Notes under the pieces: model-generated
Told to the model about the DNA's origin: nothing
Seen by the model: only the letters and a program-made list of their open reading frames with translations
Database searches by the model: none
Made by a program: the position numbers and the translations under genes
In this document: piece by piece, positions 47,583 through 55,884 of the stretch
Numbering within the stretch: the first letter of the stretch is position 1
Layout of the letters: each line of letters starts with the position of its first letter
NCBI GenBank assembly: GCA_963788015.1
Contig: CAWBEY010000002.1
Coordinates: 72,043-136,042 of the forward strand
Reading direction: 5' to 3'
DNA length: 64,000 nucleotides
Source of the DNA: JBBRHH01 sp963788015
GTDB lineage: Bacteria > Planctomycetota > Phycisphaerae > Tepidisphaerales > Tepidisphaeraceae

Positions 47583-47866
47583 CGGGGTGGGTGGGGGGAG
47601 TATAGGCCTCGTTCCATCTCAACACTACTTCCCTTTCCCTTCGCCGGCTGTCCCTCGCTCCGCACTGTGTGCTCCAATCCGAGCCGCCGCATCGTCTGCT
47701 TCACCCACCGCTCGCTGCCAAATGGCCGGCTCCGCCTATGGTCAACTCCATCCGCTCCAGCTCCCTGGCCGCAACGCCGCATTCACATGCGCGTTCCAAT
47801 CCCGCGGCCCATCCACCGGCCATGCCCACACACTCACCAACAAGTTGGCCAAGTGTTCCTTGCGCG
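47579..47866 (-). pseudogene. REP-associated tyrosine transposase (RAYT) C-terminal remnant
   Basis: Reverse-strand pieces in three frames read WPVDGPRDWNAHVNAALRPG, ELERMELTI and RRSRPFGSERWVKQTMRRLG followed by LEHTVRSEGQPAKGK. This order (DWxxxVNxxL, ELExxRxxIRRxRPFGxExW, TxxRLGLExTxRxxGRP) is the C-terminal half of RAYT transposases. The HUH catalytic half is absent. The fragment abuts the hsdR start on one side and an FAD-oxidoreductase fragment on the other. Confidence 0.65.
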
Positions 47867-47870
47867 GCCC

Positions 47871-48138
47871 TTAGCCCACCGGGCCCCAGCCCTGCGCATC
47901 GAGTTCTTCGCGGACTTTTACGCCGTCGTGATCGTTCAGGTCGGTATGGTTGCGCACGGCCAATGCCGCGGCGGCTCCTGCGGCCTGGCCCATGGCCATG
48001 GCCGTTGCCGTTACGCGGGTGCTGCTGGCGGCCAGTTGTGTGGCGGAATGGCATCGCCCGGCCCACCAGCAGGTTGTTCACTTTTTTGGTCAGCAGGCTT
48101 TAGTATGGGATGTCGTACGCCAAGGGCGTCTCGCCCGA
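47871..48138 (-). pseudogene. FAD-dependent oxidoreductase C-terminal remnant
   Basis: Reverse-strand text SGETPLAYDIPY (stop) SLLTKKVNNLLVGR, a frame change, then HSATQLAASSTRVTATAMAM, GQAAGAAAALAVRNHTDLND and a stop at 47871. This is the end of the FAD_oxidored family (VxNLLVxGRCxSATxxAxxSxRVxxxxMAMGQAAGxAAAL). The N-terminal Rossmann part is absent, and an in-frame TAA lies at 48100-48102. It joins directly to a truncated HEPN gene. Confidence 0.7.
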
Positions 48139-48272
48139 TACTTTTCAATGCACTGCTGGGCGTGGAAGCAAACCGCGTCGTAATTGGGCTGGCTCTGGAC
48201 GGCCAACTCCCGCCTGGCGGTATCGAAGTCAGCTTCGGCTTTTTCAACCCACTCGTGCGTGCTGGGCTTCAT
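48138..48272 (-). pseudogene. Truncated HEPN domain protein (HepT-like toxin)
   Basis: MKPSTHEWVEKAEADFDTAR, then RELAVQSQPNYDAVCFHAQQ and CIEKY is the first half of a HEPN domain. It is the usual partner of minimal nucleotidyltransferases. After CIEKY the sequence changes abruptly into the FAD-oxidoreductase fragment. The later helices that carry the Rx4-6H ribonuclease motif are missing, so the toxin should be inactive. The start lies inside the end of mntA with a 29-base overlap. Confidence 0.75.
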
Positions 48273-48574
48273 AGAGCGTTTCGCCCTGTTCGAGGATTTC
48301 GGTGATGAAGTAGTCGTCGATGTCCAAACGCCGCTGGATTTCACCCGGACTGCGAACAATCAAGTCCATTGGGAAGCCGGCGCGGATGCGTCTCATGATC
48401 TGGGCGGCATGGATGGCCGAGTGGCCTTCGTGGGGCATGATGACGAGCAGGTCCACGTCGGAATCGGCGGTGGGCGTTCCGTAGGCATAGGAGCCGAACA
48501 AGATGACCGCGCTGGGGCTTAAACTGCCGGGCGACTTCGTTGACGAACGTCATGATTTTTGCTCGGTCGATCAT
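48244..48574 (-). CDS. MntA-like minimal nucleotidyltransferase antitoxin, one frame break
   Basis: MIDRAKIMTFVNEVARQFKP, then a one-base surplus in the four-G run at 48514-48517 (plus strand), then AVILFGSYAYGTPTADSDVD followed by LLVIMP. The GS-x10-DxD nucleotidyltransferase motif is complete. MntA enzymes inactivate HepT toxins by AMP transfer. Corrected length is 109 residues. Its partner, encoded in the overlapping downstream gene, is truncated. Confidence 0.8.
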
Positions 48575-48733
48575 GGATGATGGATTGTACTGTTCGGGGA
48601 GTGGGCCGGGCAAGATTGTTCTCTTCTCCAGAGCGATGTGGCCGATTTGGGATGTTCGGCCTTTTTTGTCCTTGCGCAGGCGGTCCAGAAGCTTCTTCTA
48701 AACTGCGCGGCCGTATTTATGATGGGAGCGAAT

Positions 48734-49192
48734 ATGAGCGAAATAACACCATCTCTTGAGGCTGAGACCCAAGCGTTGAGGGAAGCATACGCCGCACTGA
48801 ACCGGAACGACATCCCGGCATTCGTCACGATATTTGATCCGCAGATCGAGCGGATCGAACCGGACGTGTCTCCGGGAGGCGGAACCTATCAGGGGCTGGC
48901 AGCGGTGACGGCACACCTGTCGAAAGCGCGCGGGACTTGGGCCGAAGGAAGCTGCGAGCCGGAACGGTTCATGGCCAGCGGCGATAGGATCATCGTATTT
49001 GTTTATGTGCGCGTGAGACTGAAAGACGAGACGCAATGGCGCGAAGGGCGCATCGCGGACGTGTATACGTTCCGTAACGGGAAGGCCGTTCAGTTCCGCA
49101 CATTTGTGGACGAAGTGGAGGCGGTGGAGTGGGCGGGGGTAAAGCCTCAAATAACGAATGACCTACTTCCGCTTATGGCGCGACCGGCTTAG
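48734..49192 (+). CDS. SnoaL-like / NTF2-fold protein
   Basis: A 152-residue protein starting MSEITPSLEAETQALREAYA, with GGGAG six bases upstream of the chosen ATG; in-frame ATGs further up are less well placed. ALNRNDIPAFVTIFDPQIER, then SGDRIIVFVYVRVRLKDETQ and GRIADVYTFRNGKAVQFRTF is the cone-shaped SnoaL/NTF2-like fold. These proteins act as isomerases, hydrolases or ligand binders; no specific function can be given. The frame is intact. Confidence 0.85.
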   Translation: MSEITPSLEAETQALREAYAALNRNDIPAFVTIFDPQIERIEPDVSPGGGTYQGLAAVTAHLSKARGTWAEGSCEPERFMASGDRIIVFVYVRVRLKDETQWREGRIADVYTFRNGKAVQFRTFVDEVEAVEWAGVKPQITNDLLPLMARPA

Positions 49193-49222
49193 TTAGAAAA
49201 AGACGCCCAGTGGTCAATGCCG

Positions 49223-49498
49223 TTAGGTGTCTGTGTCTTTTTGGTCGTTTCGAACCTCCGCTCGTCCCCTCAGGACATCGACGAGGAATTGTGCTGGCAT
49301 TCGTGGTGGAGTGCCATTGACGAGCGTCGAGAATCCAAACACAAATATCCAGAAACAGAACGGCAAGCCAATACCGAGCCAATAGATGTCAGGTCGGCAG
49401 CAAAGCGCGACTATATCGCCGGGTGCGAACAGCATCGAAAATATGCACGCTCCGCACTTAACGCAGCGCGGGGCGAAGGGGGGATTTTGTTCAGACAT
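49223..49498 (-). CDS. Small zinc-ribbon-like membrane protein
   Basis: A 91-residue protein MSEQNPPFAPRCVKCGACIF with a CxxCxxC segment and a further CC pair. A hydrophobic stretch follows (WLGIGLPFCFWIFVFGFSTL), then a basic tail. GGAGG lies nine bases before the ATG, just after the end of the upstream 222-residue gene. The two probably form an operon. No family name can be given. Confidence 0.6.
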   Translation of the reverse strand: MSEQNPPFAPRCVKCGACIFSMLFAPGDIVALCCRPDIYWLGIGLPFCFWIFVFGFSTLVNGTPPRMPAQFLVDVLRGRAEVRNDQKDTDT

Positions 49499-49499
49499 T

Positions 49500-50168
49500 T
49501 CACTTTCCCTCCCCTTTGATGCCCAATGCTTCTGCAAACTCATCAAAATCTGTCGCCACCGCTTCGATCTCAGCTTCGCGCTTTTCCTGAGTTTTCCGAA
49601 TCGCACGTAGAAACTTCGGAAACGATCGCATTGCCCGAAGTTTTGTATCCACACTTGCGTCTGCCAACGGCGACCAATTAGGTGTGTTGGGATTGATTTC
49701 ATTATGGTATGCATAAAGCAGTGCCCACTGCTTTCCGGAGCGCGTTAAAAATAGGCCGAATATTCTCGCGGCGTCGTTCTCGACTGCTATAGGATCCCAA
49801 AAGGAAGTCTCCACTCGTCCCGGTAAGCTGTTTAACCAATTTTCAAAGGCCAAAATCCTTTTCGAAAGCGTCGTCGATTTTTCACTGACACGCTTCGAAG
49901 CAGCTTCAATTTCGGAAACGATTCGTTGAGGATCGGACGGAGGGTCCTGGTCCGATGATTGCGCTGGCGGCGAGGCGACAACTTTTAGTGGGACCGTTCC
50001 TGGTGGTGGTGGCGATTTTTGCGGCGTGGCCGGTGCGCTCTTCACCGTTTCGGTGGCCGCCGTTGTTGTCATTACCGCTTTTGCCGGTCGAATGATTTTG
50101 CGGCGCCTTGAATTGACTTGGCTCGGCCCTGATCCAGTTGCAACATAGAACAACTTTTGGAATGCCAT
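49500..50168 (-). CDS. Hypothetical protein with Pro-rich linker and helical domain
   Basis: A 222-residue protein beginning MAFQKLFYVATGSGPSQVNS. A Thr/Pro-rich linker (residues about 30-75) is followed by a long helix (RIVSEIEAASKRVSEKSTTL), then a compact helical region containing WLNSLPGRVETSFWDPIAVE and GLFLTRSGKQWALLYAYHNE, and a charged coiled-coil C-terminus. AAAGG precedes the ATG. No known family was recognised. The frame is intact although it lies in a repeat-rich accessory zone. Confidence 0.65.
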   Translation of the reverse strand: MAFQKLFYVATGSGPSQVNSRRRKIIRPAKAVMTTTAATETVKSAPATPQKSPPPPGTVPLKVVASPPAQSSDQDPPSDPQRIVSEIEAASKRVSEKSTTLSKRILAFENWLNSLPGRVETSFWDPIAVENDAARIFGLFLTRSGKQWALLYAYHNEINPNTPNWSPLADASVDTKLRAMRSFPKFLRAIRKTQEKREAEIEAVATDFDEFAEALGIKGEGK

Positions 50169-50350
50169 AGCAAGACCTTTTGGGACAACAAGTCCCGGTT
50201 AAAACTTCATTCGATAGCGAGTGACAAATCTGTAAAGAATCGCCCATTTGCCCCGTAAAGGGCATCGCTACCAGCGGACCATCATTCCGCAGAACTTGAA
50301 ATTTAGTGGCGCGTGGAACGACTGTCAAGATTTTTTGGGTTGTTGTCATA

Positions 50351-50392
50351 CCCAGATAGAAATGTCCGGTCCTCCCCAGATAGAAATGTCCG
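50351..50392 (+). repeat. Direct repeat resembling insertion-sequence end
   Basis: CCCAGATAGAAATGTCCG occurs at 50351-50368 and again at 50375-50392, separated by six bases. AGATAGAAATGTCC-type strings resemble the ends of some transposons with integrase-core transposases. Behind it a short frame starting MSQDERHAWVW stops at once. No transposase is present, so this may be a leftover end. Confidence 0.6.
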
Positions 50393-50581
50393 CTTGATTG
50401 GATCAGGTGGATGGAGAAATCTGATTGAGATGAGTCAGGACGAGCGTCACGCGTGGGTTTGGTAAAACTGTTCATCTTGCCCGACCTGTCGATGACGCCG
50501 GCGGAGAGGTCGCTGCGGCAATTGGAAGCATTTGTGGCGGTCCGGACTGTTTTGGGTGATCAGAGCACCTGAAATGTGAAA

Positions 50582-50626
50582 GGCATGCTTTGCACACAGC
50601 AACGGTGATGGTGTGCGAGGCATGCC
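50582..50626. repeat. REP-like imperfect palindrome
   Basis: GGCATGCTTTGCACAC at 50582-50597 is complementary to GTGTGCGAGGCATGCC at 50611-50626 at 14 of 16 positions, with a 13-base loop. Size and placement between genes resemble REP elements. It is the only copy I found in the window. The interval 50169-50709 holds no gene. Confidence 0.55.
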
Positions 50627-50709
50627 CCACACGATTTGGTCGGGTCTGGTTTGCACCAGATAATTATAGAAGGTCAGCTTCTGGCAGGGGATGTGGATAT
50701 GATGTTTGG

Positions 50710-51985
50710 ATGACTGATCTGGTGCGATTGGGAGTTAAAAGTTCGCTGGCGGTGGCGGGGCGGGGGGAGGGTATGGGCGCTGTTGTGGTGGGGGCTGGGG
50801 TCAGCTCGGGAACTGGGGAGTTTTTAGGGAGGCTGGGGGAGGGGGGGGTGGAGGGGCTTTATGTGCATGTGCCTTTTTGTTTTCATAAGTGTCATTACTG
50901 TGACTTTTATAGCATTACGCGGCAGACGGATGAGCGGATGGGGCGGTTTGTGGATTTGGTGCTGGCGGAGGCGGGGCAGTGGGAGGGGAGGCGGCCGGTG
51001 GGGAGGCCGGAAACTGTATTTTTTGGTGGGGGGACGCCGTCGTTGCTGCCGCTGGTGGAGATGCGGCGGCTGGTGCGGGGATTGCGCGAGCGGTTTGATT
51101 TTTCTGGCCTGAATGAATGGACGGTGGAGGCGAACCCGGCGACGTTGAGTCTTGAAGTATGCGCGGATGCTGCAGGAGGAGGGGGTGGATCGGATTAGTT
51201 TTGGGGCGCAGAGCTTTCGGCCGGGGGATCTGGCGATTTTGGAGCGGCATCATGTGCCGGAGGATGTGGAGCGGAGCGTGGGGATTGGGCGGGAGGCGGG
51301 ATTTTTGCGCGTGAACGTCGATTTGATTTATGCGGTGCCGGGGCAAGATCTGGAGGCGTGGGCGGGGAATGTGGAGAAGGCGATTGGGCTGGGGACGGAG
51401 CATATTTCGTGTTATGGGCTGACGTATGAAGCGAACACGCCGATGGCCGTGAAGAAGCGGCTGGGGCGGATCAAGGCTGTGGAGGATGAGGTGGAGTTGG
51501 AGATGATGCACTACACGCGGCGGCGGCTTGGCGAGGCGGGATATGGGGCGTATGAGATCAGCAATTATGCGCGGGAGGGGGAGGAGTGCCGGCATAATTT
51601 GATGTATTGGAATGGCGGGAATTACATTGGGCTTGGGCCGTCGGCGGCGTCGCACGTGCGGGGGTGGCGGTGGAAAAATCGGGGGCATCTAGGGGAATGG
51701 GAATCGGCGATTGAGGCGGGTGGGCCGCCGGTGGCGGAGGCCGAGAATCTGACGGCGCTGCAGCGGGCGGGGGAGCTTGCGATGTTGCAGCTTCGGCTGG
51801 CGCGGGGGGTGAAGTTTGCGGAGTTTGAGGGGTTTACGGGTTGTGATGCGCGGGGGGTTTATGGGGAGCTGCTGGGGCGATTGGCGGGGGCGGGGCTGGT
51901 GCGGGTGGATGAGGAGGGGTTTGGGTTGACGGAGAAGGGCTTGAATGTGGCGGATGCGGTGGCGGGGGAATTTTTGGTGGGATAA
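50710..51985 (+). CDS. hemW: HemW-like radical SAM protein, one frame break
   Basis: A coproporphyrinogen-III-oxidase-like radical SAM protein; HemW members act in haem handling. LYVHVPFCFHKCHYCDFYSI holds the CxxxCxxC cluster motif and ETVFFGGGTPSLLPL follows. After TVEANPATLSLE the frame changes near 51157 and continues YARMLQEEGVDRISFGAQSF, VNVDLIYAVPGQ and HISCYGLTYEANTP to the C-terminal HemW domain (NLMYWNGGNYIGLGPSAASH). Corrected length is about 424 residues. The start is uncertain; 50710 gives an atypical 50-residue N-terminal extension, and ATG at 50773 is an alternative. Confidence 0.85.
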
Positions 51986-52175
51986 GTGCGTGGCGGGGGG
52001 GCGGGAGTTGGGGCGGTATCTAATCGAGTGTATTGGCAGGGACGATAGGAGGGGAGAGGCCGGTGACCCGGCACGGTTTCATTATGTGCGCAATGGGATG
52101 GCAAAGCTGCCCATTTTGACTGTGGCTGGAACGTATCGTACGCCATTGAGGGTGGAAAACCGGATGGAGTGAGCG

Positions 52176-53445
52176 ATGTTTGGGTTTGTCAGCAACTGGT
52201 TTACGCCGCCGGCCAATCCGATTGGCGTGGATTTCGGGACTGAGAGCCTGAAAATGGCGCAGGTGGATGTTGAGAATGGGGAGCCGCGATTGATCGCGGC
52301 GGCGCGGGCGGATGTGCCGGCGAACGTGCGGCATGACCCGCAGGCGCGGCTGGGATTTTTTGTGCAGACGGTGCGGGACCTGTTTGGCGCAGGGGAATTT
52401 TCGGGGGAGGCAGGCGGTATTGGCGCTGCCGGCGGGATCGATGTTTATTCAGCATTTGAGGCTGCCGCGGATGGACGAAGAGGCGACGCGCAAGGCGCTT
52501 CCGTGGGAGGCGCGGGGGAAGCTGCCGATTGATCCGTCGCAGGCGTTGTTGCGGCATCTGGTGGCGGGGGAGATTTATCATGACCAGGACCCGAAGAACG
52601 AGATTATTTTGATGGCCGCGGCGCGGGAGATGGTGAACCAGTTTCTGGAGGCGGCGGGCCGGGCGAAGTTGAATGTGATTGGGATGAGCGTGGAGCCGCT
52701 GGCGATCGTGCATTGTTTTGCGCACATCTATCGTCGCAAGTCGGATGCGGACGTGGTGAACTGTTTTGTGGATCTGGCGGCCAGCGCGACGCGGGCGATT
52801 ATCGCGCGGGGTTCGCATGTGATGTTTGCGCGGGTGATTGGGGTGGGGGGTGAGCATTTTAATCGGGCGACGGCGGAGGCGATGAAGATTTCGCAGGAGG
52901 ATGCGCGGCTGCTGCGGATGCGGATGAGCCATTTGCAGCCGTCGGCGAGTGAGCGCGAGGAGAAGCATGATGTTGGGGGGGTGGGGCTGGGGGAGGTGGC
53001 GGAGAGCGGTAGGGCGGCGTGGAAGCCGGCTGATGGGGCGGTTGCTGTTGCAGAGGTTGAGGCGCCGGCGGTGAATGTGGCTGTGAGTGGGGCGGGGGAT
53101 GCGGTGAGTGAGCAGCGGCAATTGCGGGAGGTGGAGCAGGCGTGCCGGGGGCCGTTGAACAAGTTGGTGGAGGAGCTGGATCTGTGCCGGCGGTATTACG
53201 AGGCGACGTTTCCGAACAAGCCGGTGGAGCGGCTGATCTTTATAGGTGGGGAGGCGCGGCATCGGGGGATATGCCAGTACCTGGCCCAGCAGCTTGGTCT
53301 GGCGGCGCAGGTGGGGGATCCGATGGTGCGGATGGGGCGGGTGAGCGATGTGGGGATCGAGAGCGGGATTGATCGGCGTCAGCCGCAGCCGGGTTGGACG
53401 GTGCCGATTGGGCTTAGTCTTGGGCCGGTGGGGGGTGGGGGATAG
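52176..53445 (+). CDS. pilM: Type IV pilus assembly protein PilM, one frame break
   Basis: An actin-like cytoplasmic ATPase that anchors PilN. MFGFVSNWFTPPANPIGVDF, then GTESLKMAQVD is the PilM phosphate-1 loop (IGVDFGTESLK). A surplus base at 52392-52395 breaks the frame, and the sequence continues GRQAVLALPAGSMFIQHLRL, PRMDEEATRKALPWEARGKL. The phosphate-2 region VVNCFVDLAASATRAIIARG and adenosine site RLIFIGGEARHRGI follow. A variable Ala/Glu-rich insert lies around residues 250-310. Corrected length is 422 residues. Confidence 0.88.
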
Positions 53446-53508
53446 GTGCAAGGTGCTAGGGGATAGGGGCTAGAGAGGGAGGGGGTGGTGATGGTGTGGG
53501 GTTGACGG

Positions 53509-53672
53509 CCCTCACCCCTGCCCTCTCCCAGCGTACTGGGAGAGGGGGAAAGAGAGGGAGAGGAGGGAGGTGGCGGATGGGAGGTGATGGTGTTGGGTTG
53601 AAGAGCCCTCACCCCTGCCCTCTCCCAGCGTAGTGGGAGAGGGGGAAGAGAGGCAGGGAGAGGCGGGACGGG
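53509..53672. repeat. Two copies of a CCCTCACCCC/CTCTCCC palindromic repeat
   Basis: Copy 1 (53509-53571) and copy 2 (53605-53672) share CCCTCACCCCTGCCCTCTCC, then an inverted CTCTCCCAGCG-TA-TGGGAGAG hairpin and a purine-rich GAGAGGGAGAGG tail. They fill the 303-base gap between pilM and pilN. The same opening recurs at 54503-54592. Dispersed repeats of this style occur in many Gram-negative genomes. Confidence 0.8.
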
Positions 53673-53748
53673 AGGAGGGAGGAGGGGGCGAGAGTTGAAG
53701 GGGGGACGAGGATGCGGGTGGATGGTGGTTTTGGTGAGGATGATTTTT

Positions 53749-54470
53749 ATGAGCGCACCGAATGAATTGAGTTTTTTGCCGGAGAATTACCTGGAGCGCA
53801 AGCGCATCGGCGGGTGGTTTTTATTTGTGTGGCGCTGAAGGTGGTGGTGCTGGGGGCGGTGGCTTCGGCGTTTTATTTGAGTCAGCGGAGCTTGCATGCT
53901 TTTGAAGGGCGGCGTGCGGAGTTGGATCAGCAGCTTGTGGAGGCCGCGCATCGCATCGAGCTTGTGCATCAGCTTCAGGAGAAGCAGACGCGCATGGCGC
54001 ATCAGGCGGAGTTGACGGCGTCGCTGCTGGAGAAGGTGCCCAGGAGCTATCTGCTGGCGGAGATTACCAACGCCAAGCCGGCGAATGTTTCGTTTCTGGA
54101 TTTCACGCTGGAGTCGAAGGTGCGGAGCTCGCCGGTGAATACGAATCAGAACAAGACGGCGTATGAGATTAAGAAGGCGGAGATTGAGGCGCGGCTGCAT
54201 CCGAATACGGCGGCGGTGGGGCCGGCCGAGCCTAAGGCGTATGACGTGACGATGAAGTTGACGGGGCTGGCGGGGAATGACGTGCAGGTGGCGCAGTTTC
54301 TGAAGCGGCTTTCGCGGTCGAAATTATTTAGTGATGCGAACCTGGTGATCAGTGATGATTTTGTGCAGAACGATCAGAAGCTGAAGAAGTTTCAGATGGA
54401 GATGACGCTGAATCCGGAGGCGGAGGTGCGCGGGGGCGGGAAGGTGGATGTGGCGGCGCGGGCGGAGTGA
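53749..54470 (+). CDS. pilN: PilN-like inner-membrane assembly protein, one frame break
   Basis: The start is MSAPNELSFLPENYLERKRI; the NFLP-type N-terminal segment (here SFLPENYLERKR) is the PilM-binding peptide of PilN. One missing base near 53812 shifts the frame, and it continues VVFICVALKVVVLGAVASAF, a single membrane helix, and then a coiled coil (LDQQLVEAAHRIELVHQLQE). The C-terminal part is ferredoxin-like (AYDVTMKLTGLAGNDVQVAQ, FLKRLSRSKLFSDANLV). Corrected length is 240 residues. GAGGA precedes the ATG. Confidence 0.85.
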
Positions 54471-54502
54471 GGTGGGTGGTGGATCGGACGTGCAGCGGAA
54501 GA

Positions 54503-54592
54503 GCCCTCACCCCAGCCCTTCCACCTCCCGCTGACGCGGGATCCCGTGTGAGTACAGGGAGAGGGGGTAGGAGGGGGAGAGGCGAGCTTTGC
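54503..54592. repeat. Third copy of the CCCTCACCCC repeat, with insertion
   Basis: CCCTCACCCCAGCCCTTCCA begins as in the copies at 53509-53672. It then contains an unrelated GC-rich hairpin (CGCTGACGCGGGATCCCGTG) and closes with the GGGAGAGGGG...GGGGAGAGG arm. It occupies the pilN-pilO gap. Confidence 0.7.
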
Positions 54593-54618
54593 GGGCTGGC
54601 GGTTGAATAGGAGTGGTT

Positions 54619-55158
54619 ATGAAAGTCGGGACGATGTTGATGGTGTTGTTTTTGGTGTTGGTGGGGTTGTTGGCTGGGAGCTGGGTATTTGGGTTTAAGG
54701 TGATTAATGAGCGGCGGGCGGCGTTGCAGGTGGAGATTGGGGAGAAGCAGAAGGCGTTGTTGGATTTGCAGCAGGCGACGGCCGGGATAGCCGATCTGGG
54801 GACGAAGATCAGTGATCTGCAGAAGGCGATTGCATTTTTTGAATCCAAGCTGCCCCAGGAGAAGGACGTGGACAGTGTTTTGAACCAGGTGTCGGAGATG
54901 GCGTCGGCCAACTCGCTGCAGAGCAGGACGTTTAAGACGCTAAAGGTTGATCGGACGGCGGCGTATTGCGAGCTGCCGATTCAGATGGATTTGTCGGGGG
55001 ATTTTGATGGGTTTTATACGTTTCTACAGCAGTTGGAGCGGTTGGAGCGAATCACGCGGCTGACGCATATGACGTTGCAGAAGGTGGCGGACAAAGAGGG
55101 GCACATGCAGGCGCAGTTGACGCTGAGTGTGTTTTTTGAGCCGGATGGTGGGAAGTAG
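54619..55158 (+). CDS. pilO: PilO-like inner-membrane assembly protein
   Basis: A 179-residue protein with one N-terminal helix (VGTMLMVLFLVLVGLLAGSW), a coiled coil (RRAALQVEIGEKQKALLDLQ) and a C-terminal PilO domain (LPQEKDVDSVLNQVSEMASA, FDGFYTFLQQLERLERITRL). It pairs with PilN in the alignment complex. The start at 54619 follows AGGAG. The frame is intact. Confidence 0.88.
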   Translation: MKVGTMLMVLFLVLVGLLAGSWVFGFKVINERRAALQVEIGEKQKALLDLQQATAGIADLGTKISDLQKAIAFFESKLPQEKDVDSVLNQVSEMASANSLQSRTFKTLKVDRTAAYCELPIQMDLSGDFDGFYTFLQQLERLERITRLTHMTLQKVADKEGHMQAQLTLSVFFEPDGGK

Positions 55159-55161
55159 GTG

Positions 55162-55191
55162 AGGGTTCAGGGTTCGGGGTTCAGGGTTCAG
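55162..55191. repeat. Short GGGTTCA repeat
   Basis: AGGGTTCAGGGTTCGGGGTT then CAGGGTTCAG, four imperfect GGGTTCA heptamers, lies between pilO and the pilP-like gene. The same unit forms the longer array at 25176-25221. Confidence 0.7.
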
Positions 55192-55236
55192 TAGGTTGTG
55201 GGCAGTGGGCGGGTTAGTAGGCAGAGGAGTGATTTT

Positions 55237-55884
55237 ATGAATGAGTTTTTGAAAGGACAAAGCGAGGAGGAGGGGGTGGTGGAGGAGTTAGAGGGGGGAA
55301 GCTTGGAGGTTGCGGCGGAGGAGAAGCCGGGGAGCCGGAGTGCGCTGGTGATATTTGCGGTGCTGGTGATTGGGGTGGGGGGGATTTATTTGATGCGCAT
55401 GCGGAGTGGGCCGGCGATGGCGGAGGCGGGGGCCGTGGGGGATGTGGATCAGGAGACCACGAAGGCGACAATCGATACTTTTTTGAATGATGGCGGGCAG
55501 AGCTTGAAGGCGATGCGGGAGATGATTCGGGATACGGAGAAGGTGGTGGGGAGGTTTAAGGAGTTTCCGACGACGGCGCAGGTGCCGCTGGCGGATTTGA
55601 CGAGCAACCCGTTTCGGTTTGCGAATGCGGCGGCGGGGGAGAGCGTTGATGACGCGGCCAGTAGGAAGAAGCGCGAGGAGGAGCGGAAGACGGTGCTGGC
55701 CAAGGCGCAGGCGTTGAAGGTGCAGTCGATTGTGTATGGTGATGTGAACAAGATGTGCATGATCAACAGCAACCCGTACCGGGAGGGAGAGACGGTGGAG
55801 GGGCTGACGATTGAGAAGATCCGGGCGGAGTCGGTGATCGTGCGGGCGGCGGGGTATCGGTTTGAGATCAAGATGCAGCGATGA
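55237..55884 (+). CDS. PilP/GspC-like single-pass pilus protein
   Basis: A 215-residue protein starting MNEFLKGQSEEEGVVEELEG, with GAGGAG upstream. An acidic cytoplasmic segment is followed by one membrane helix (SALVIFAVLVIGVGGIYLMR), a linker with a charged coil (DDAASRKKREEERKTVLAKA) and a C-terminal beta domain (VQSIVYGDVNKMCMINSNPY, REGETVEGLTIEKIRAESVI) like the secretin-binding domain of PilP/GspC. It is not a lipoprotein, unlike classical PilP. Its stop overlaps the pilB start. Confidence 0.75.
   Translation: MNEFLKGQSEEEGVVEELEGGSLEVAAEEKPGSRSALVIFAVLVIGVGGIYLMRMRSGPAMAEAGAVGDVDQETTKATIDTFLNDGGQSLKAMREMIRDTEKVVGRFKEFPTTAQVPLADLTSNPFRFANAAAGESVDDAASRKKREEERKTVLAKAQALKVQSIVYGDVNKMCMINSNPYREGETVEGLTIEKIRAESVIVRAAGYRFEIKMQR

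Noticed and set aside
46992..48305. 437-codon forward open frame over the hsdR/RAYT/FAD region
   Set aside because: It crosses several unrelated reverse-strand genes and remnants without any domain of its own.
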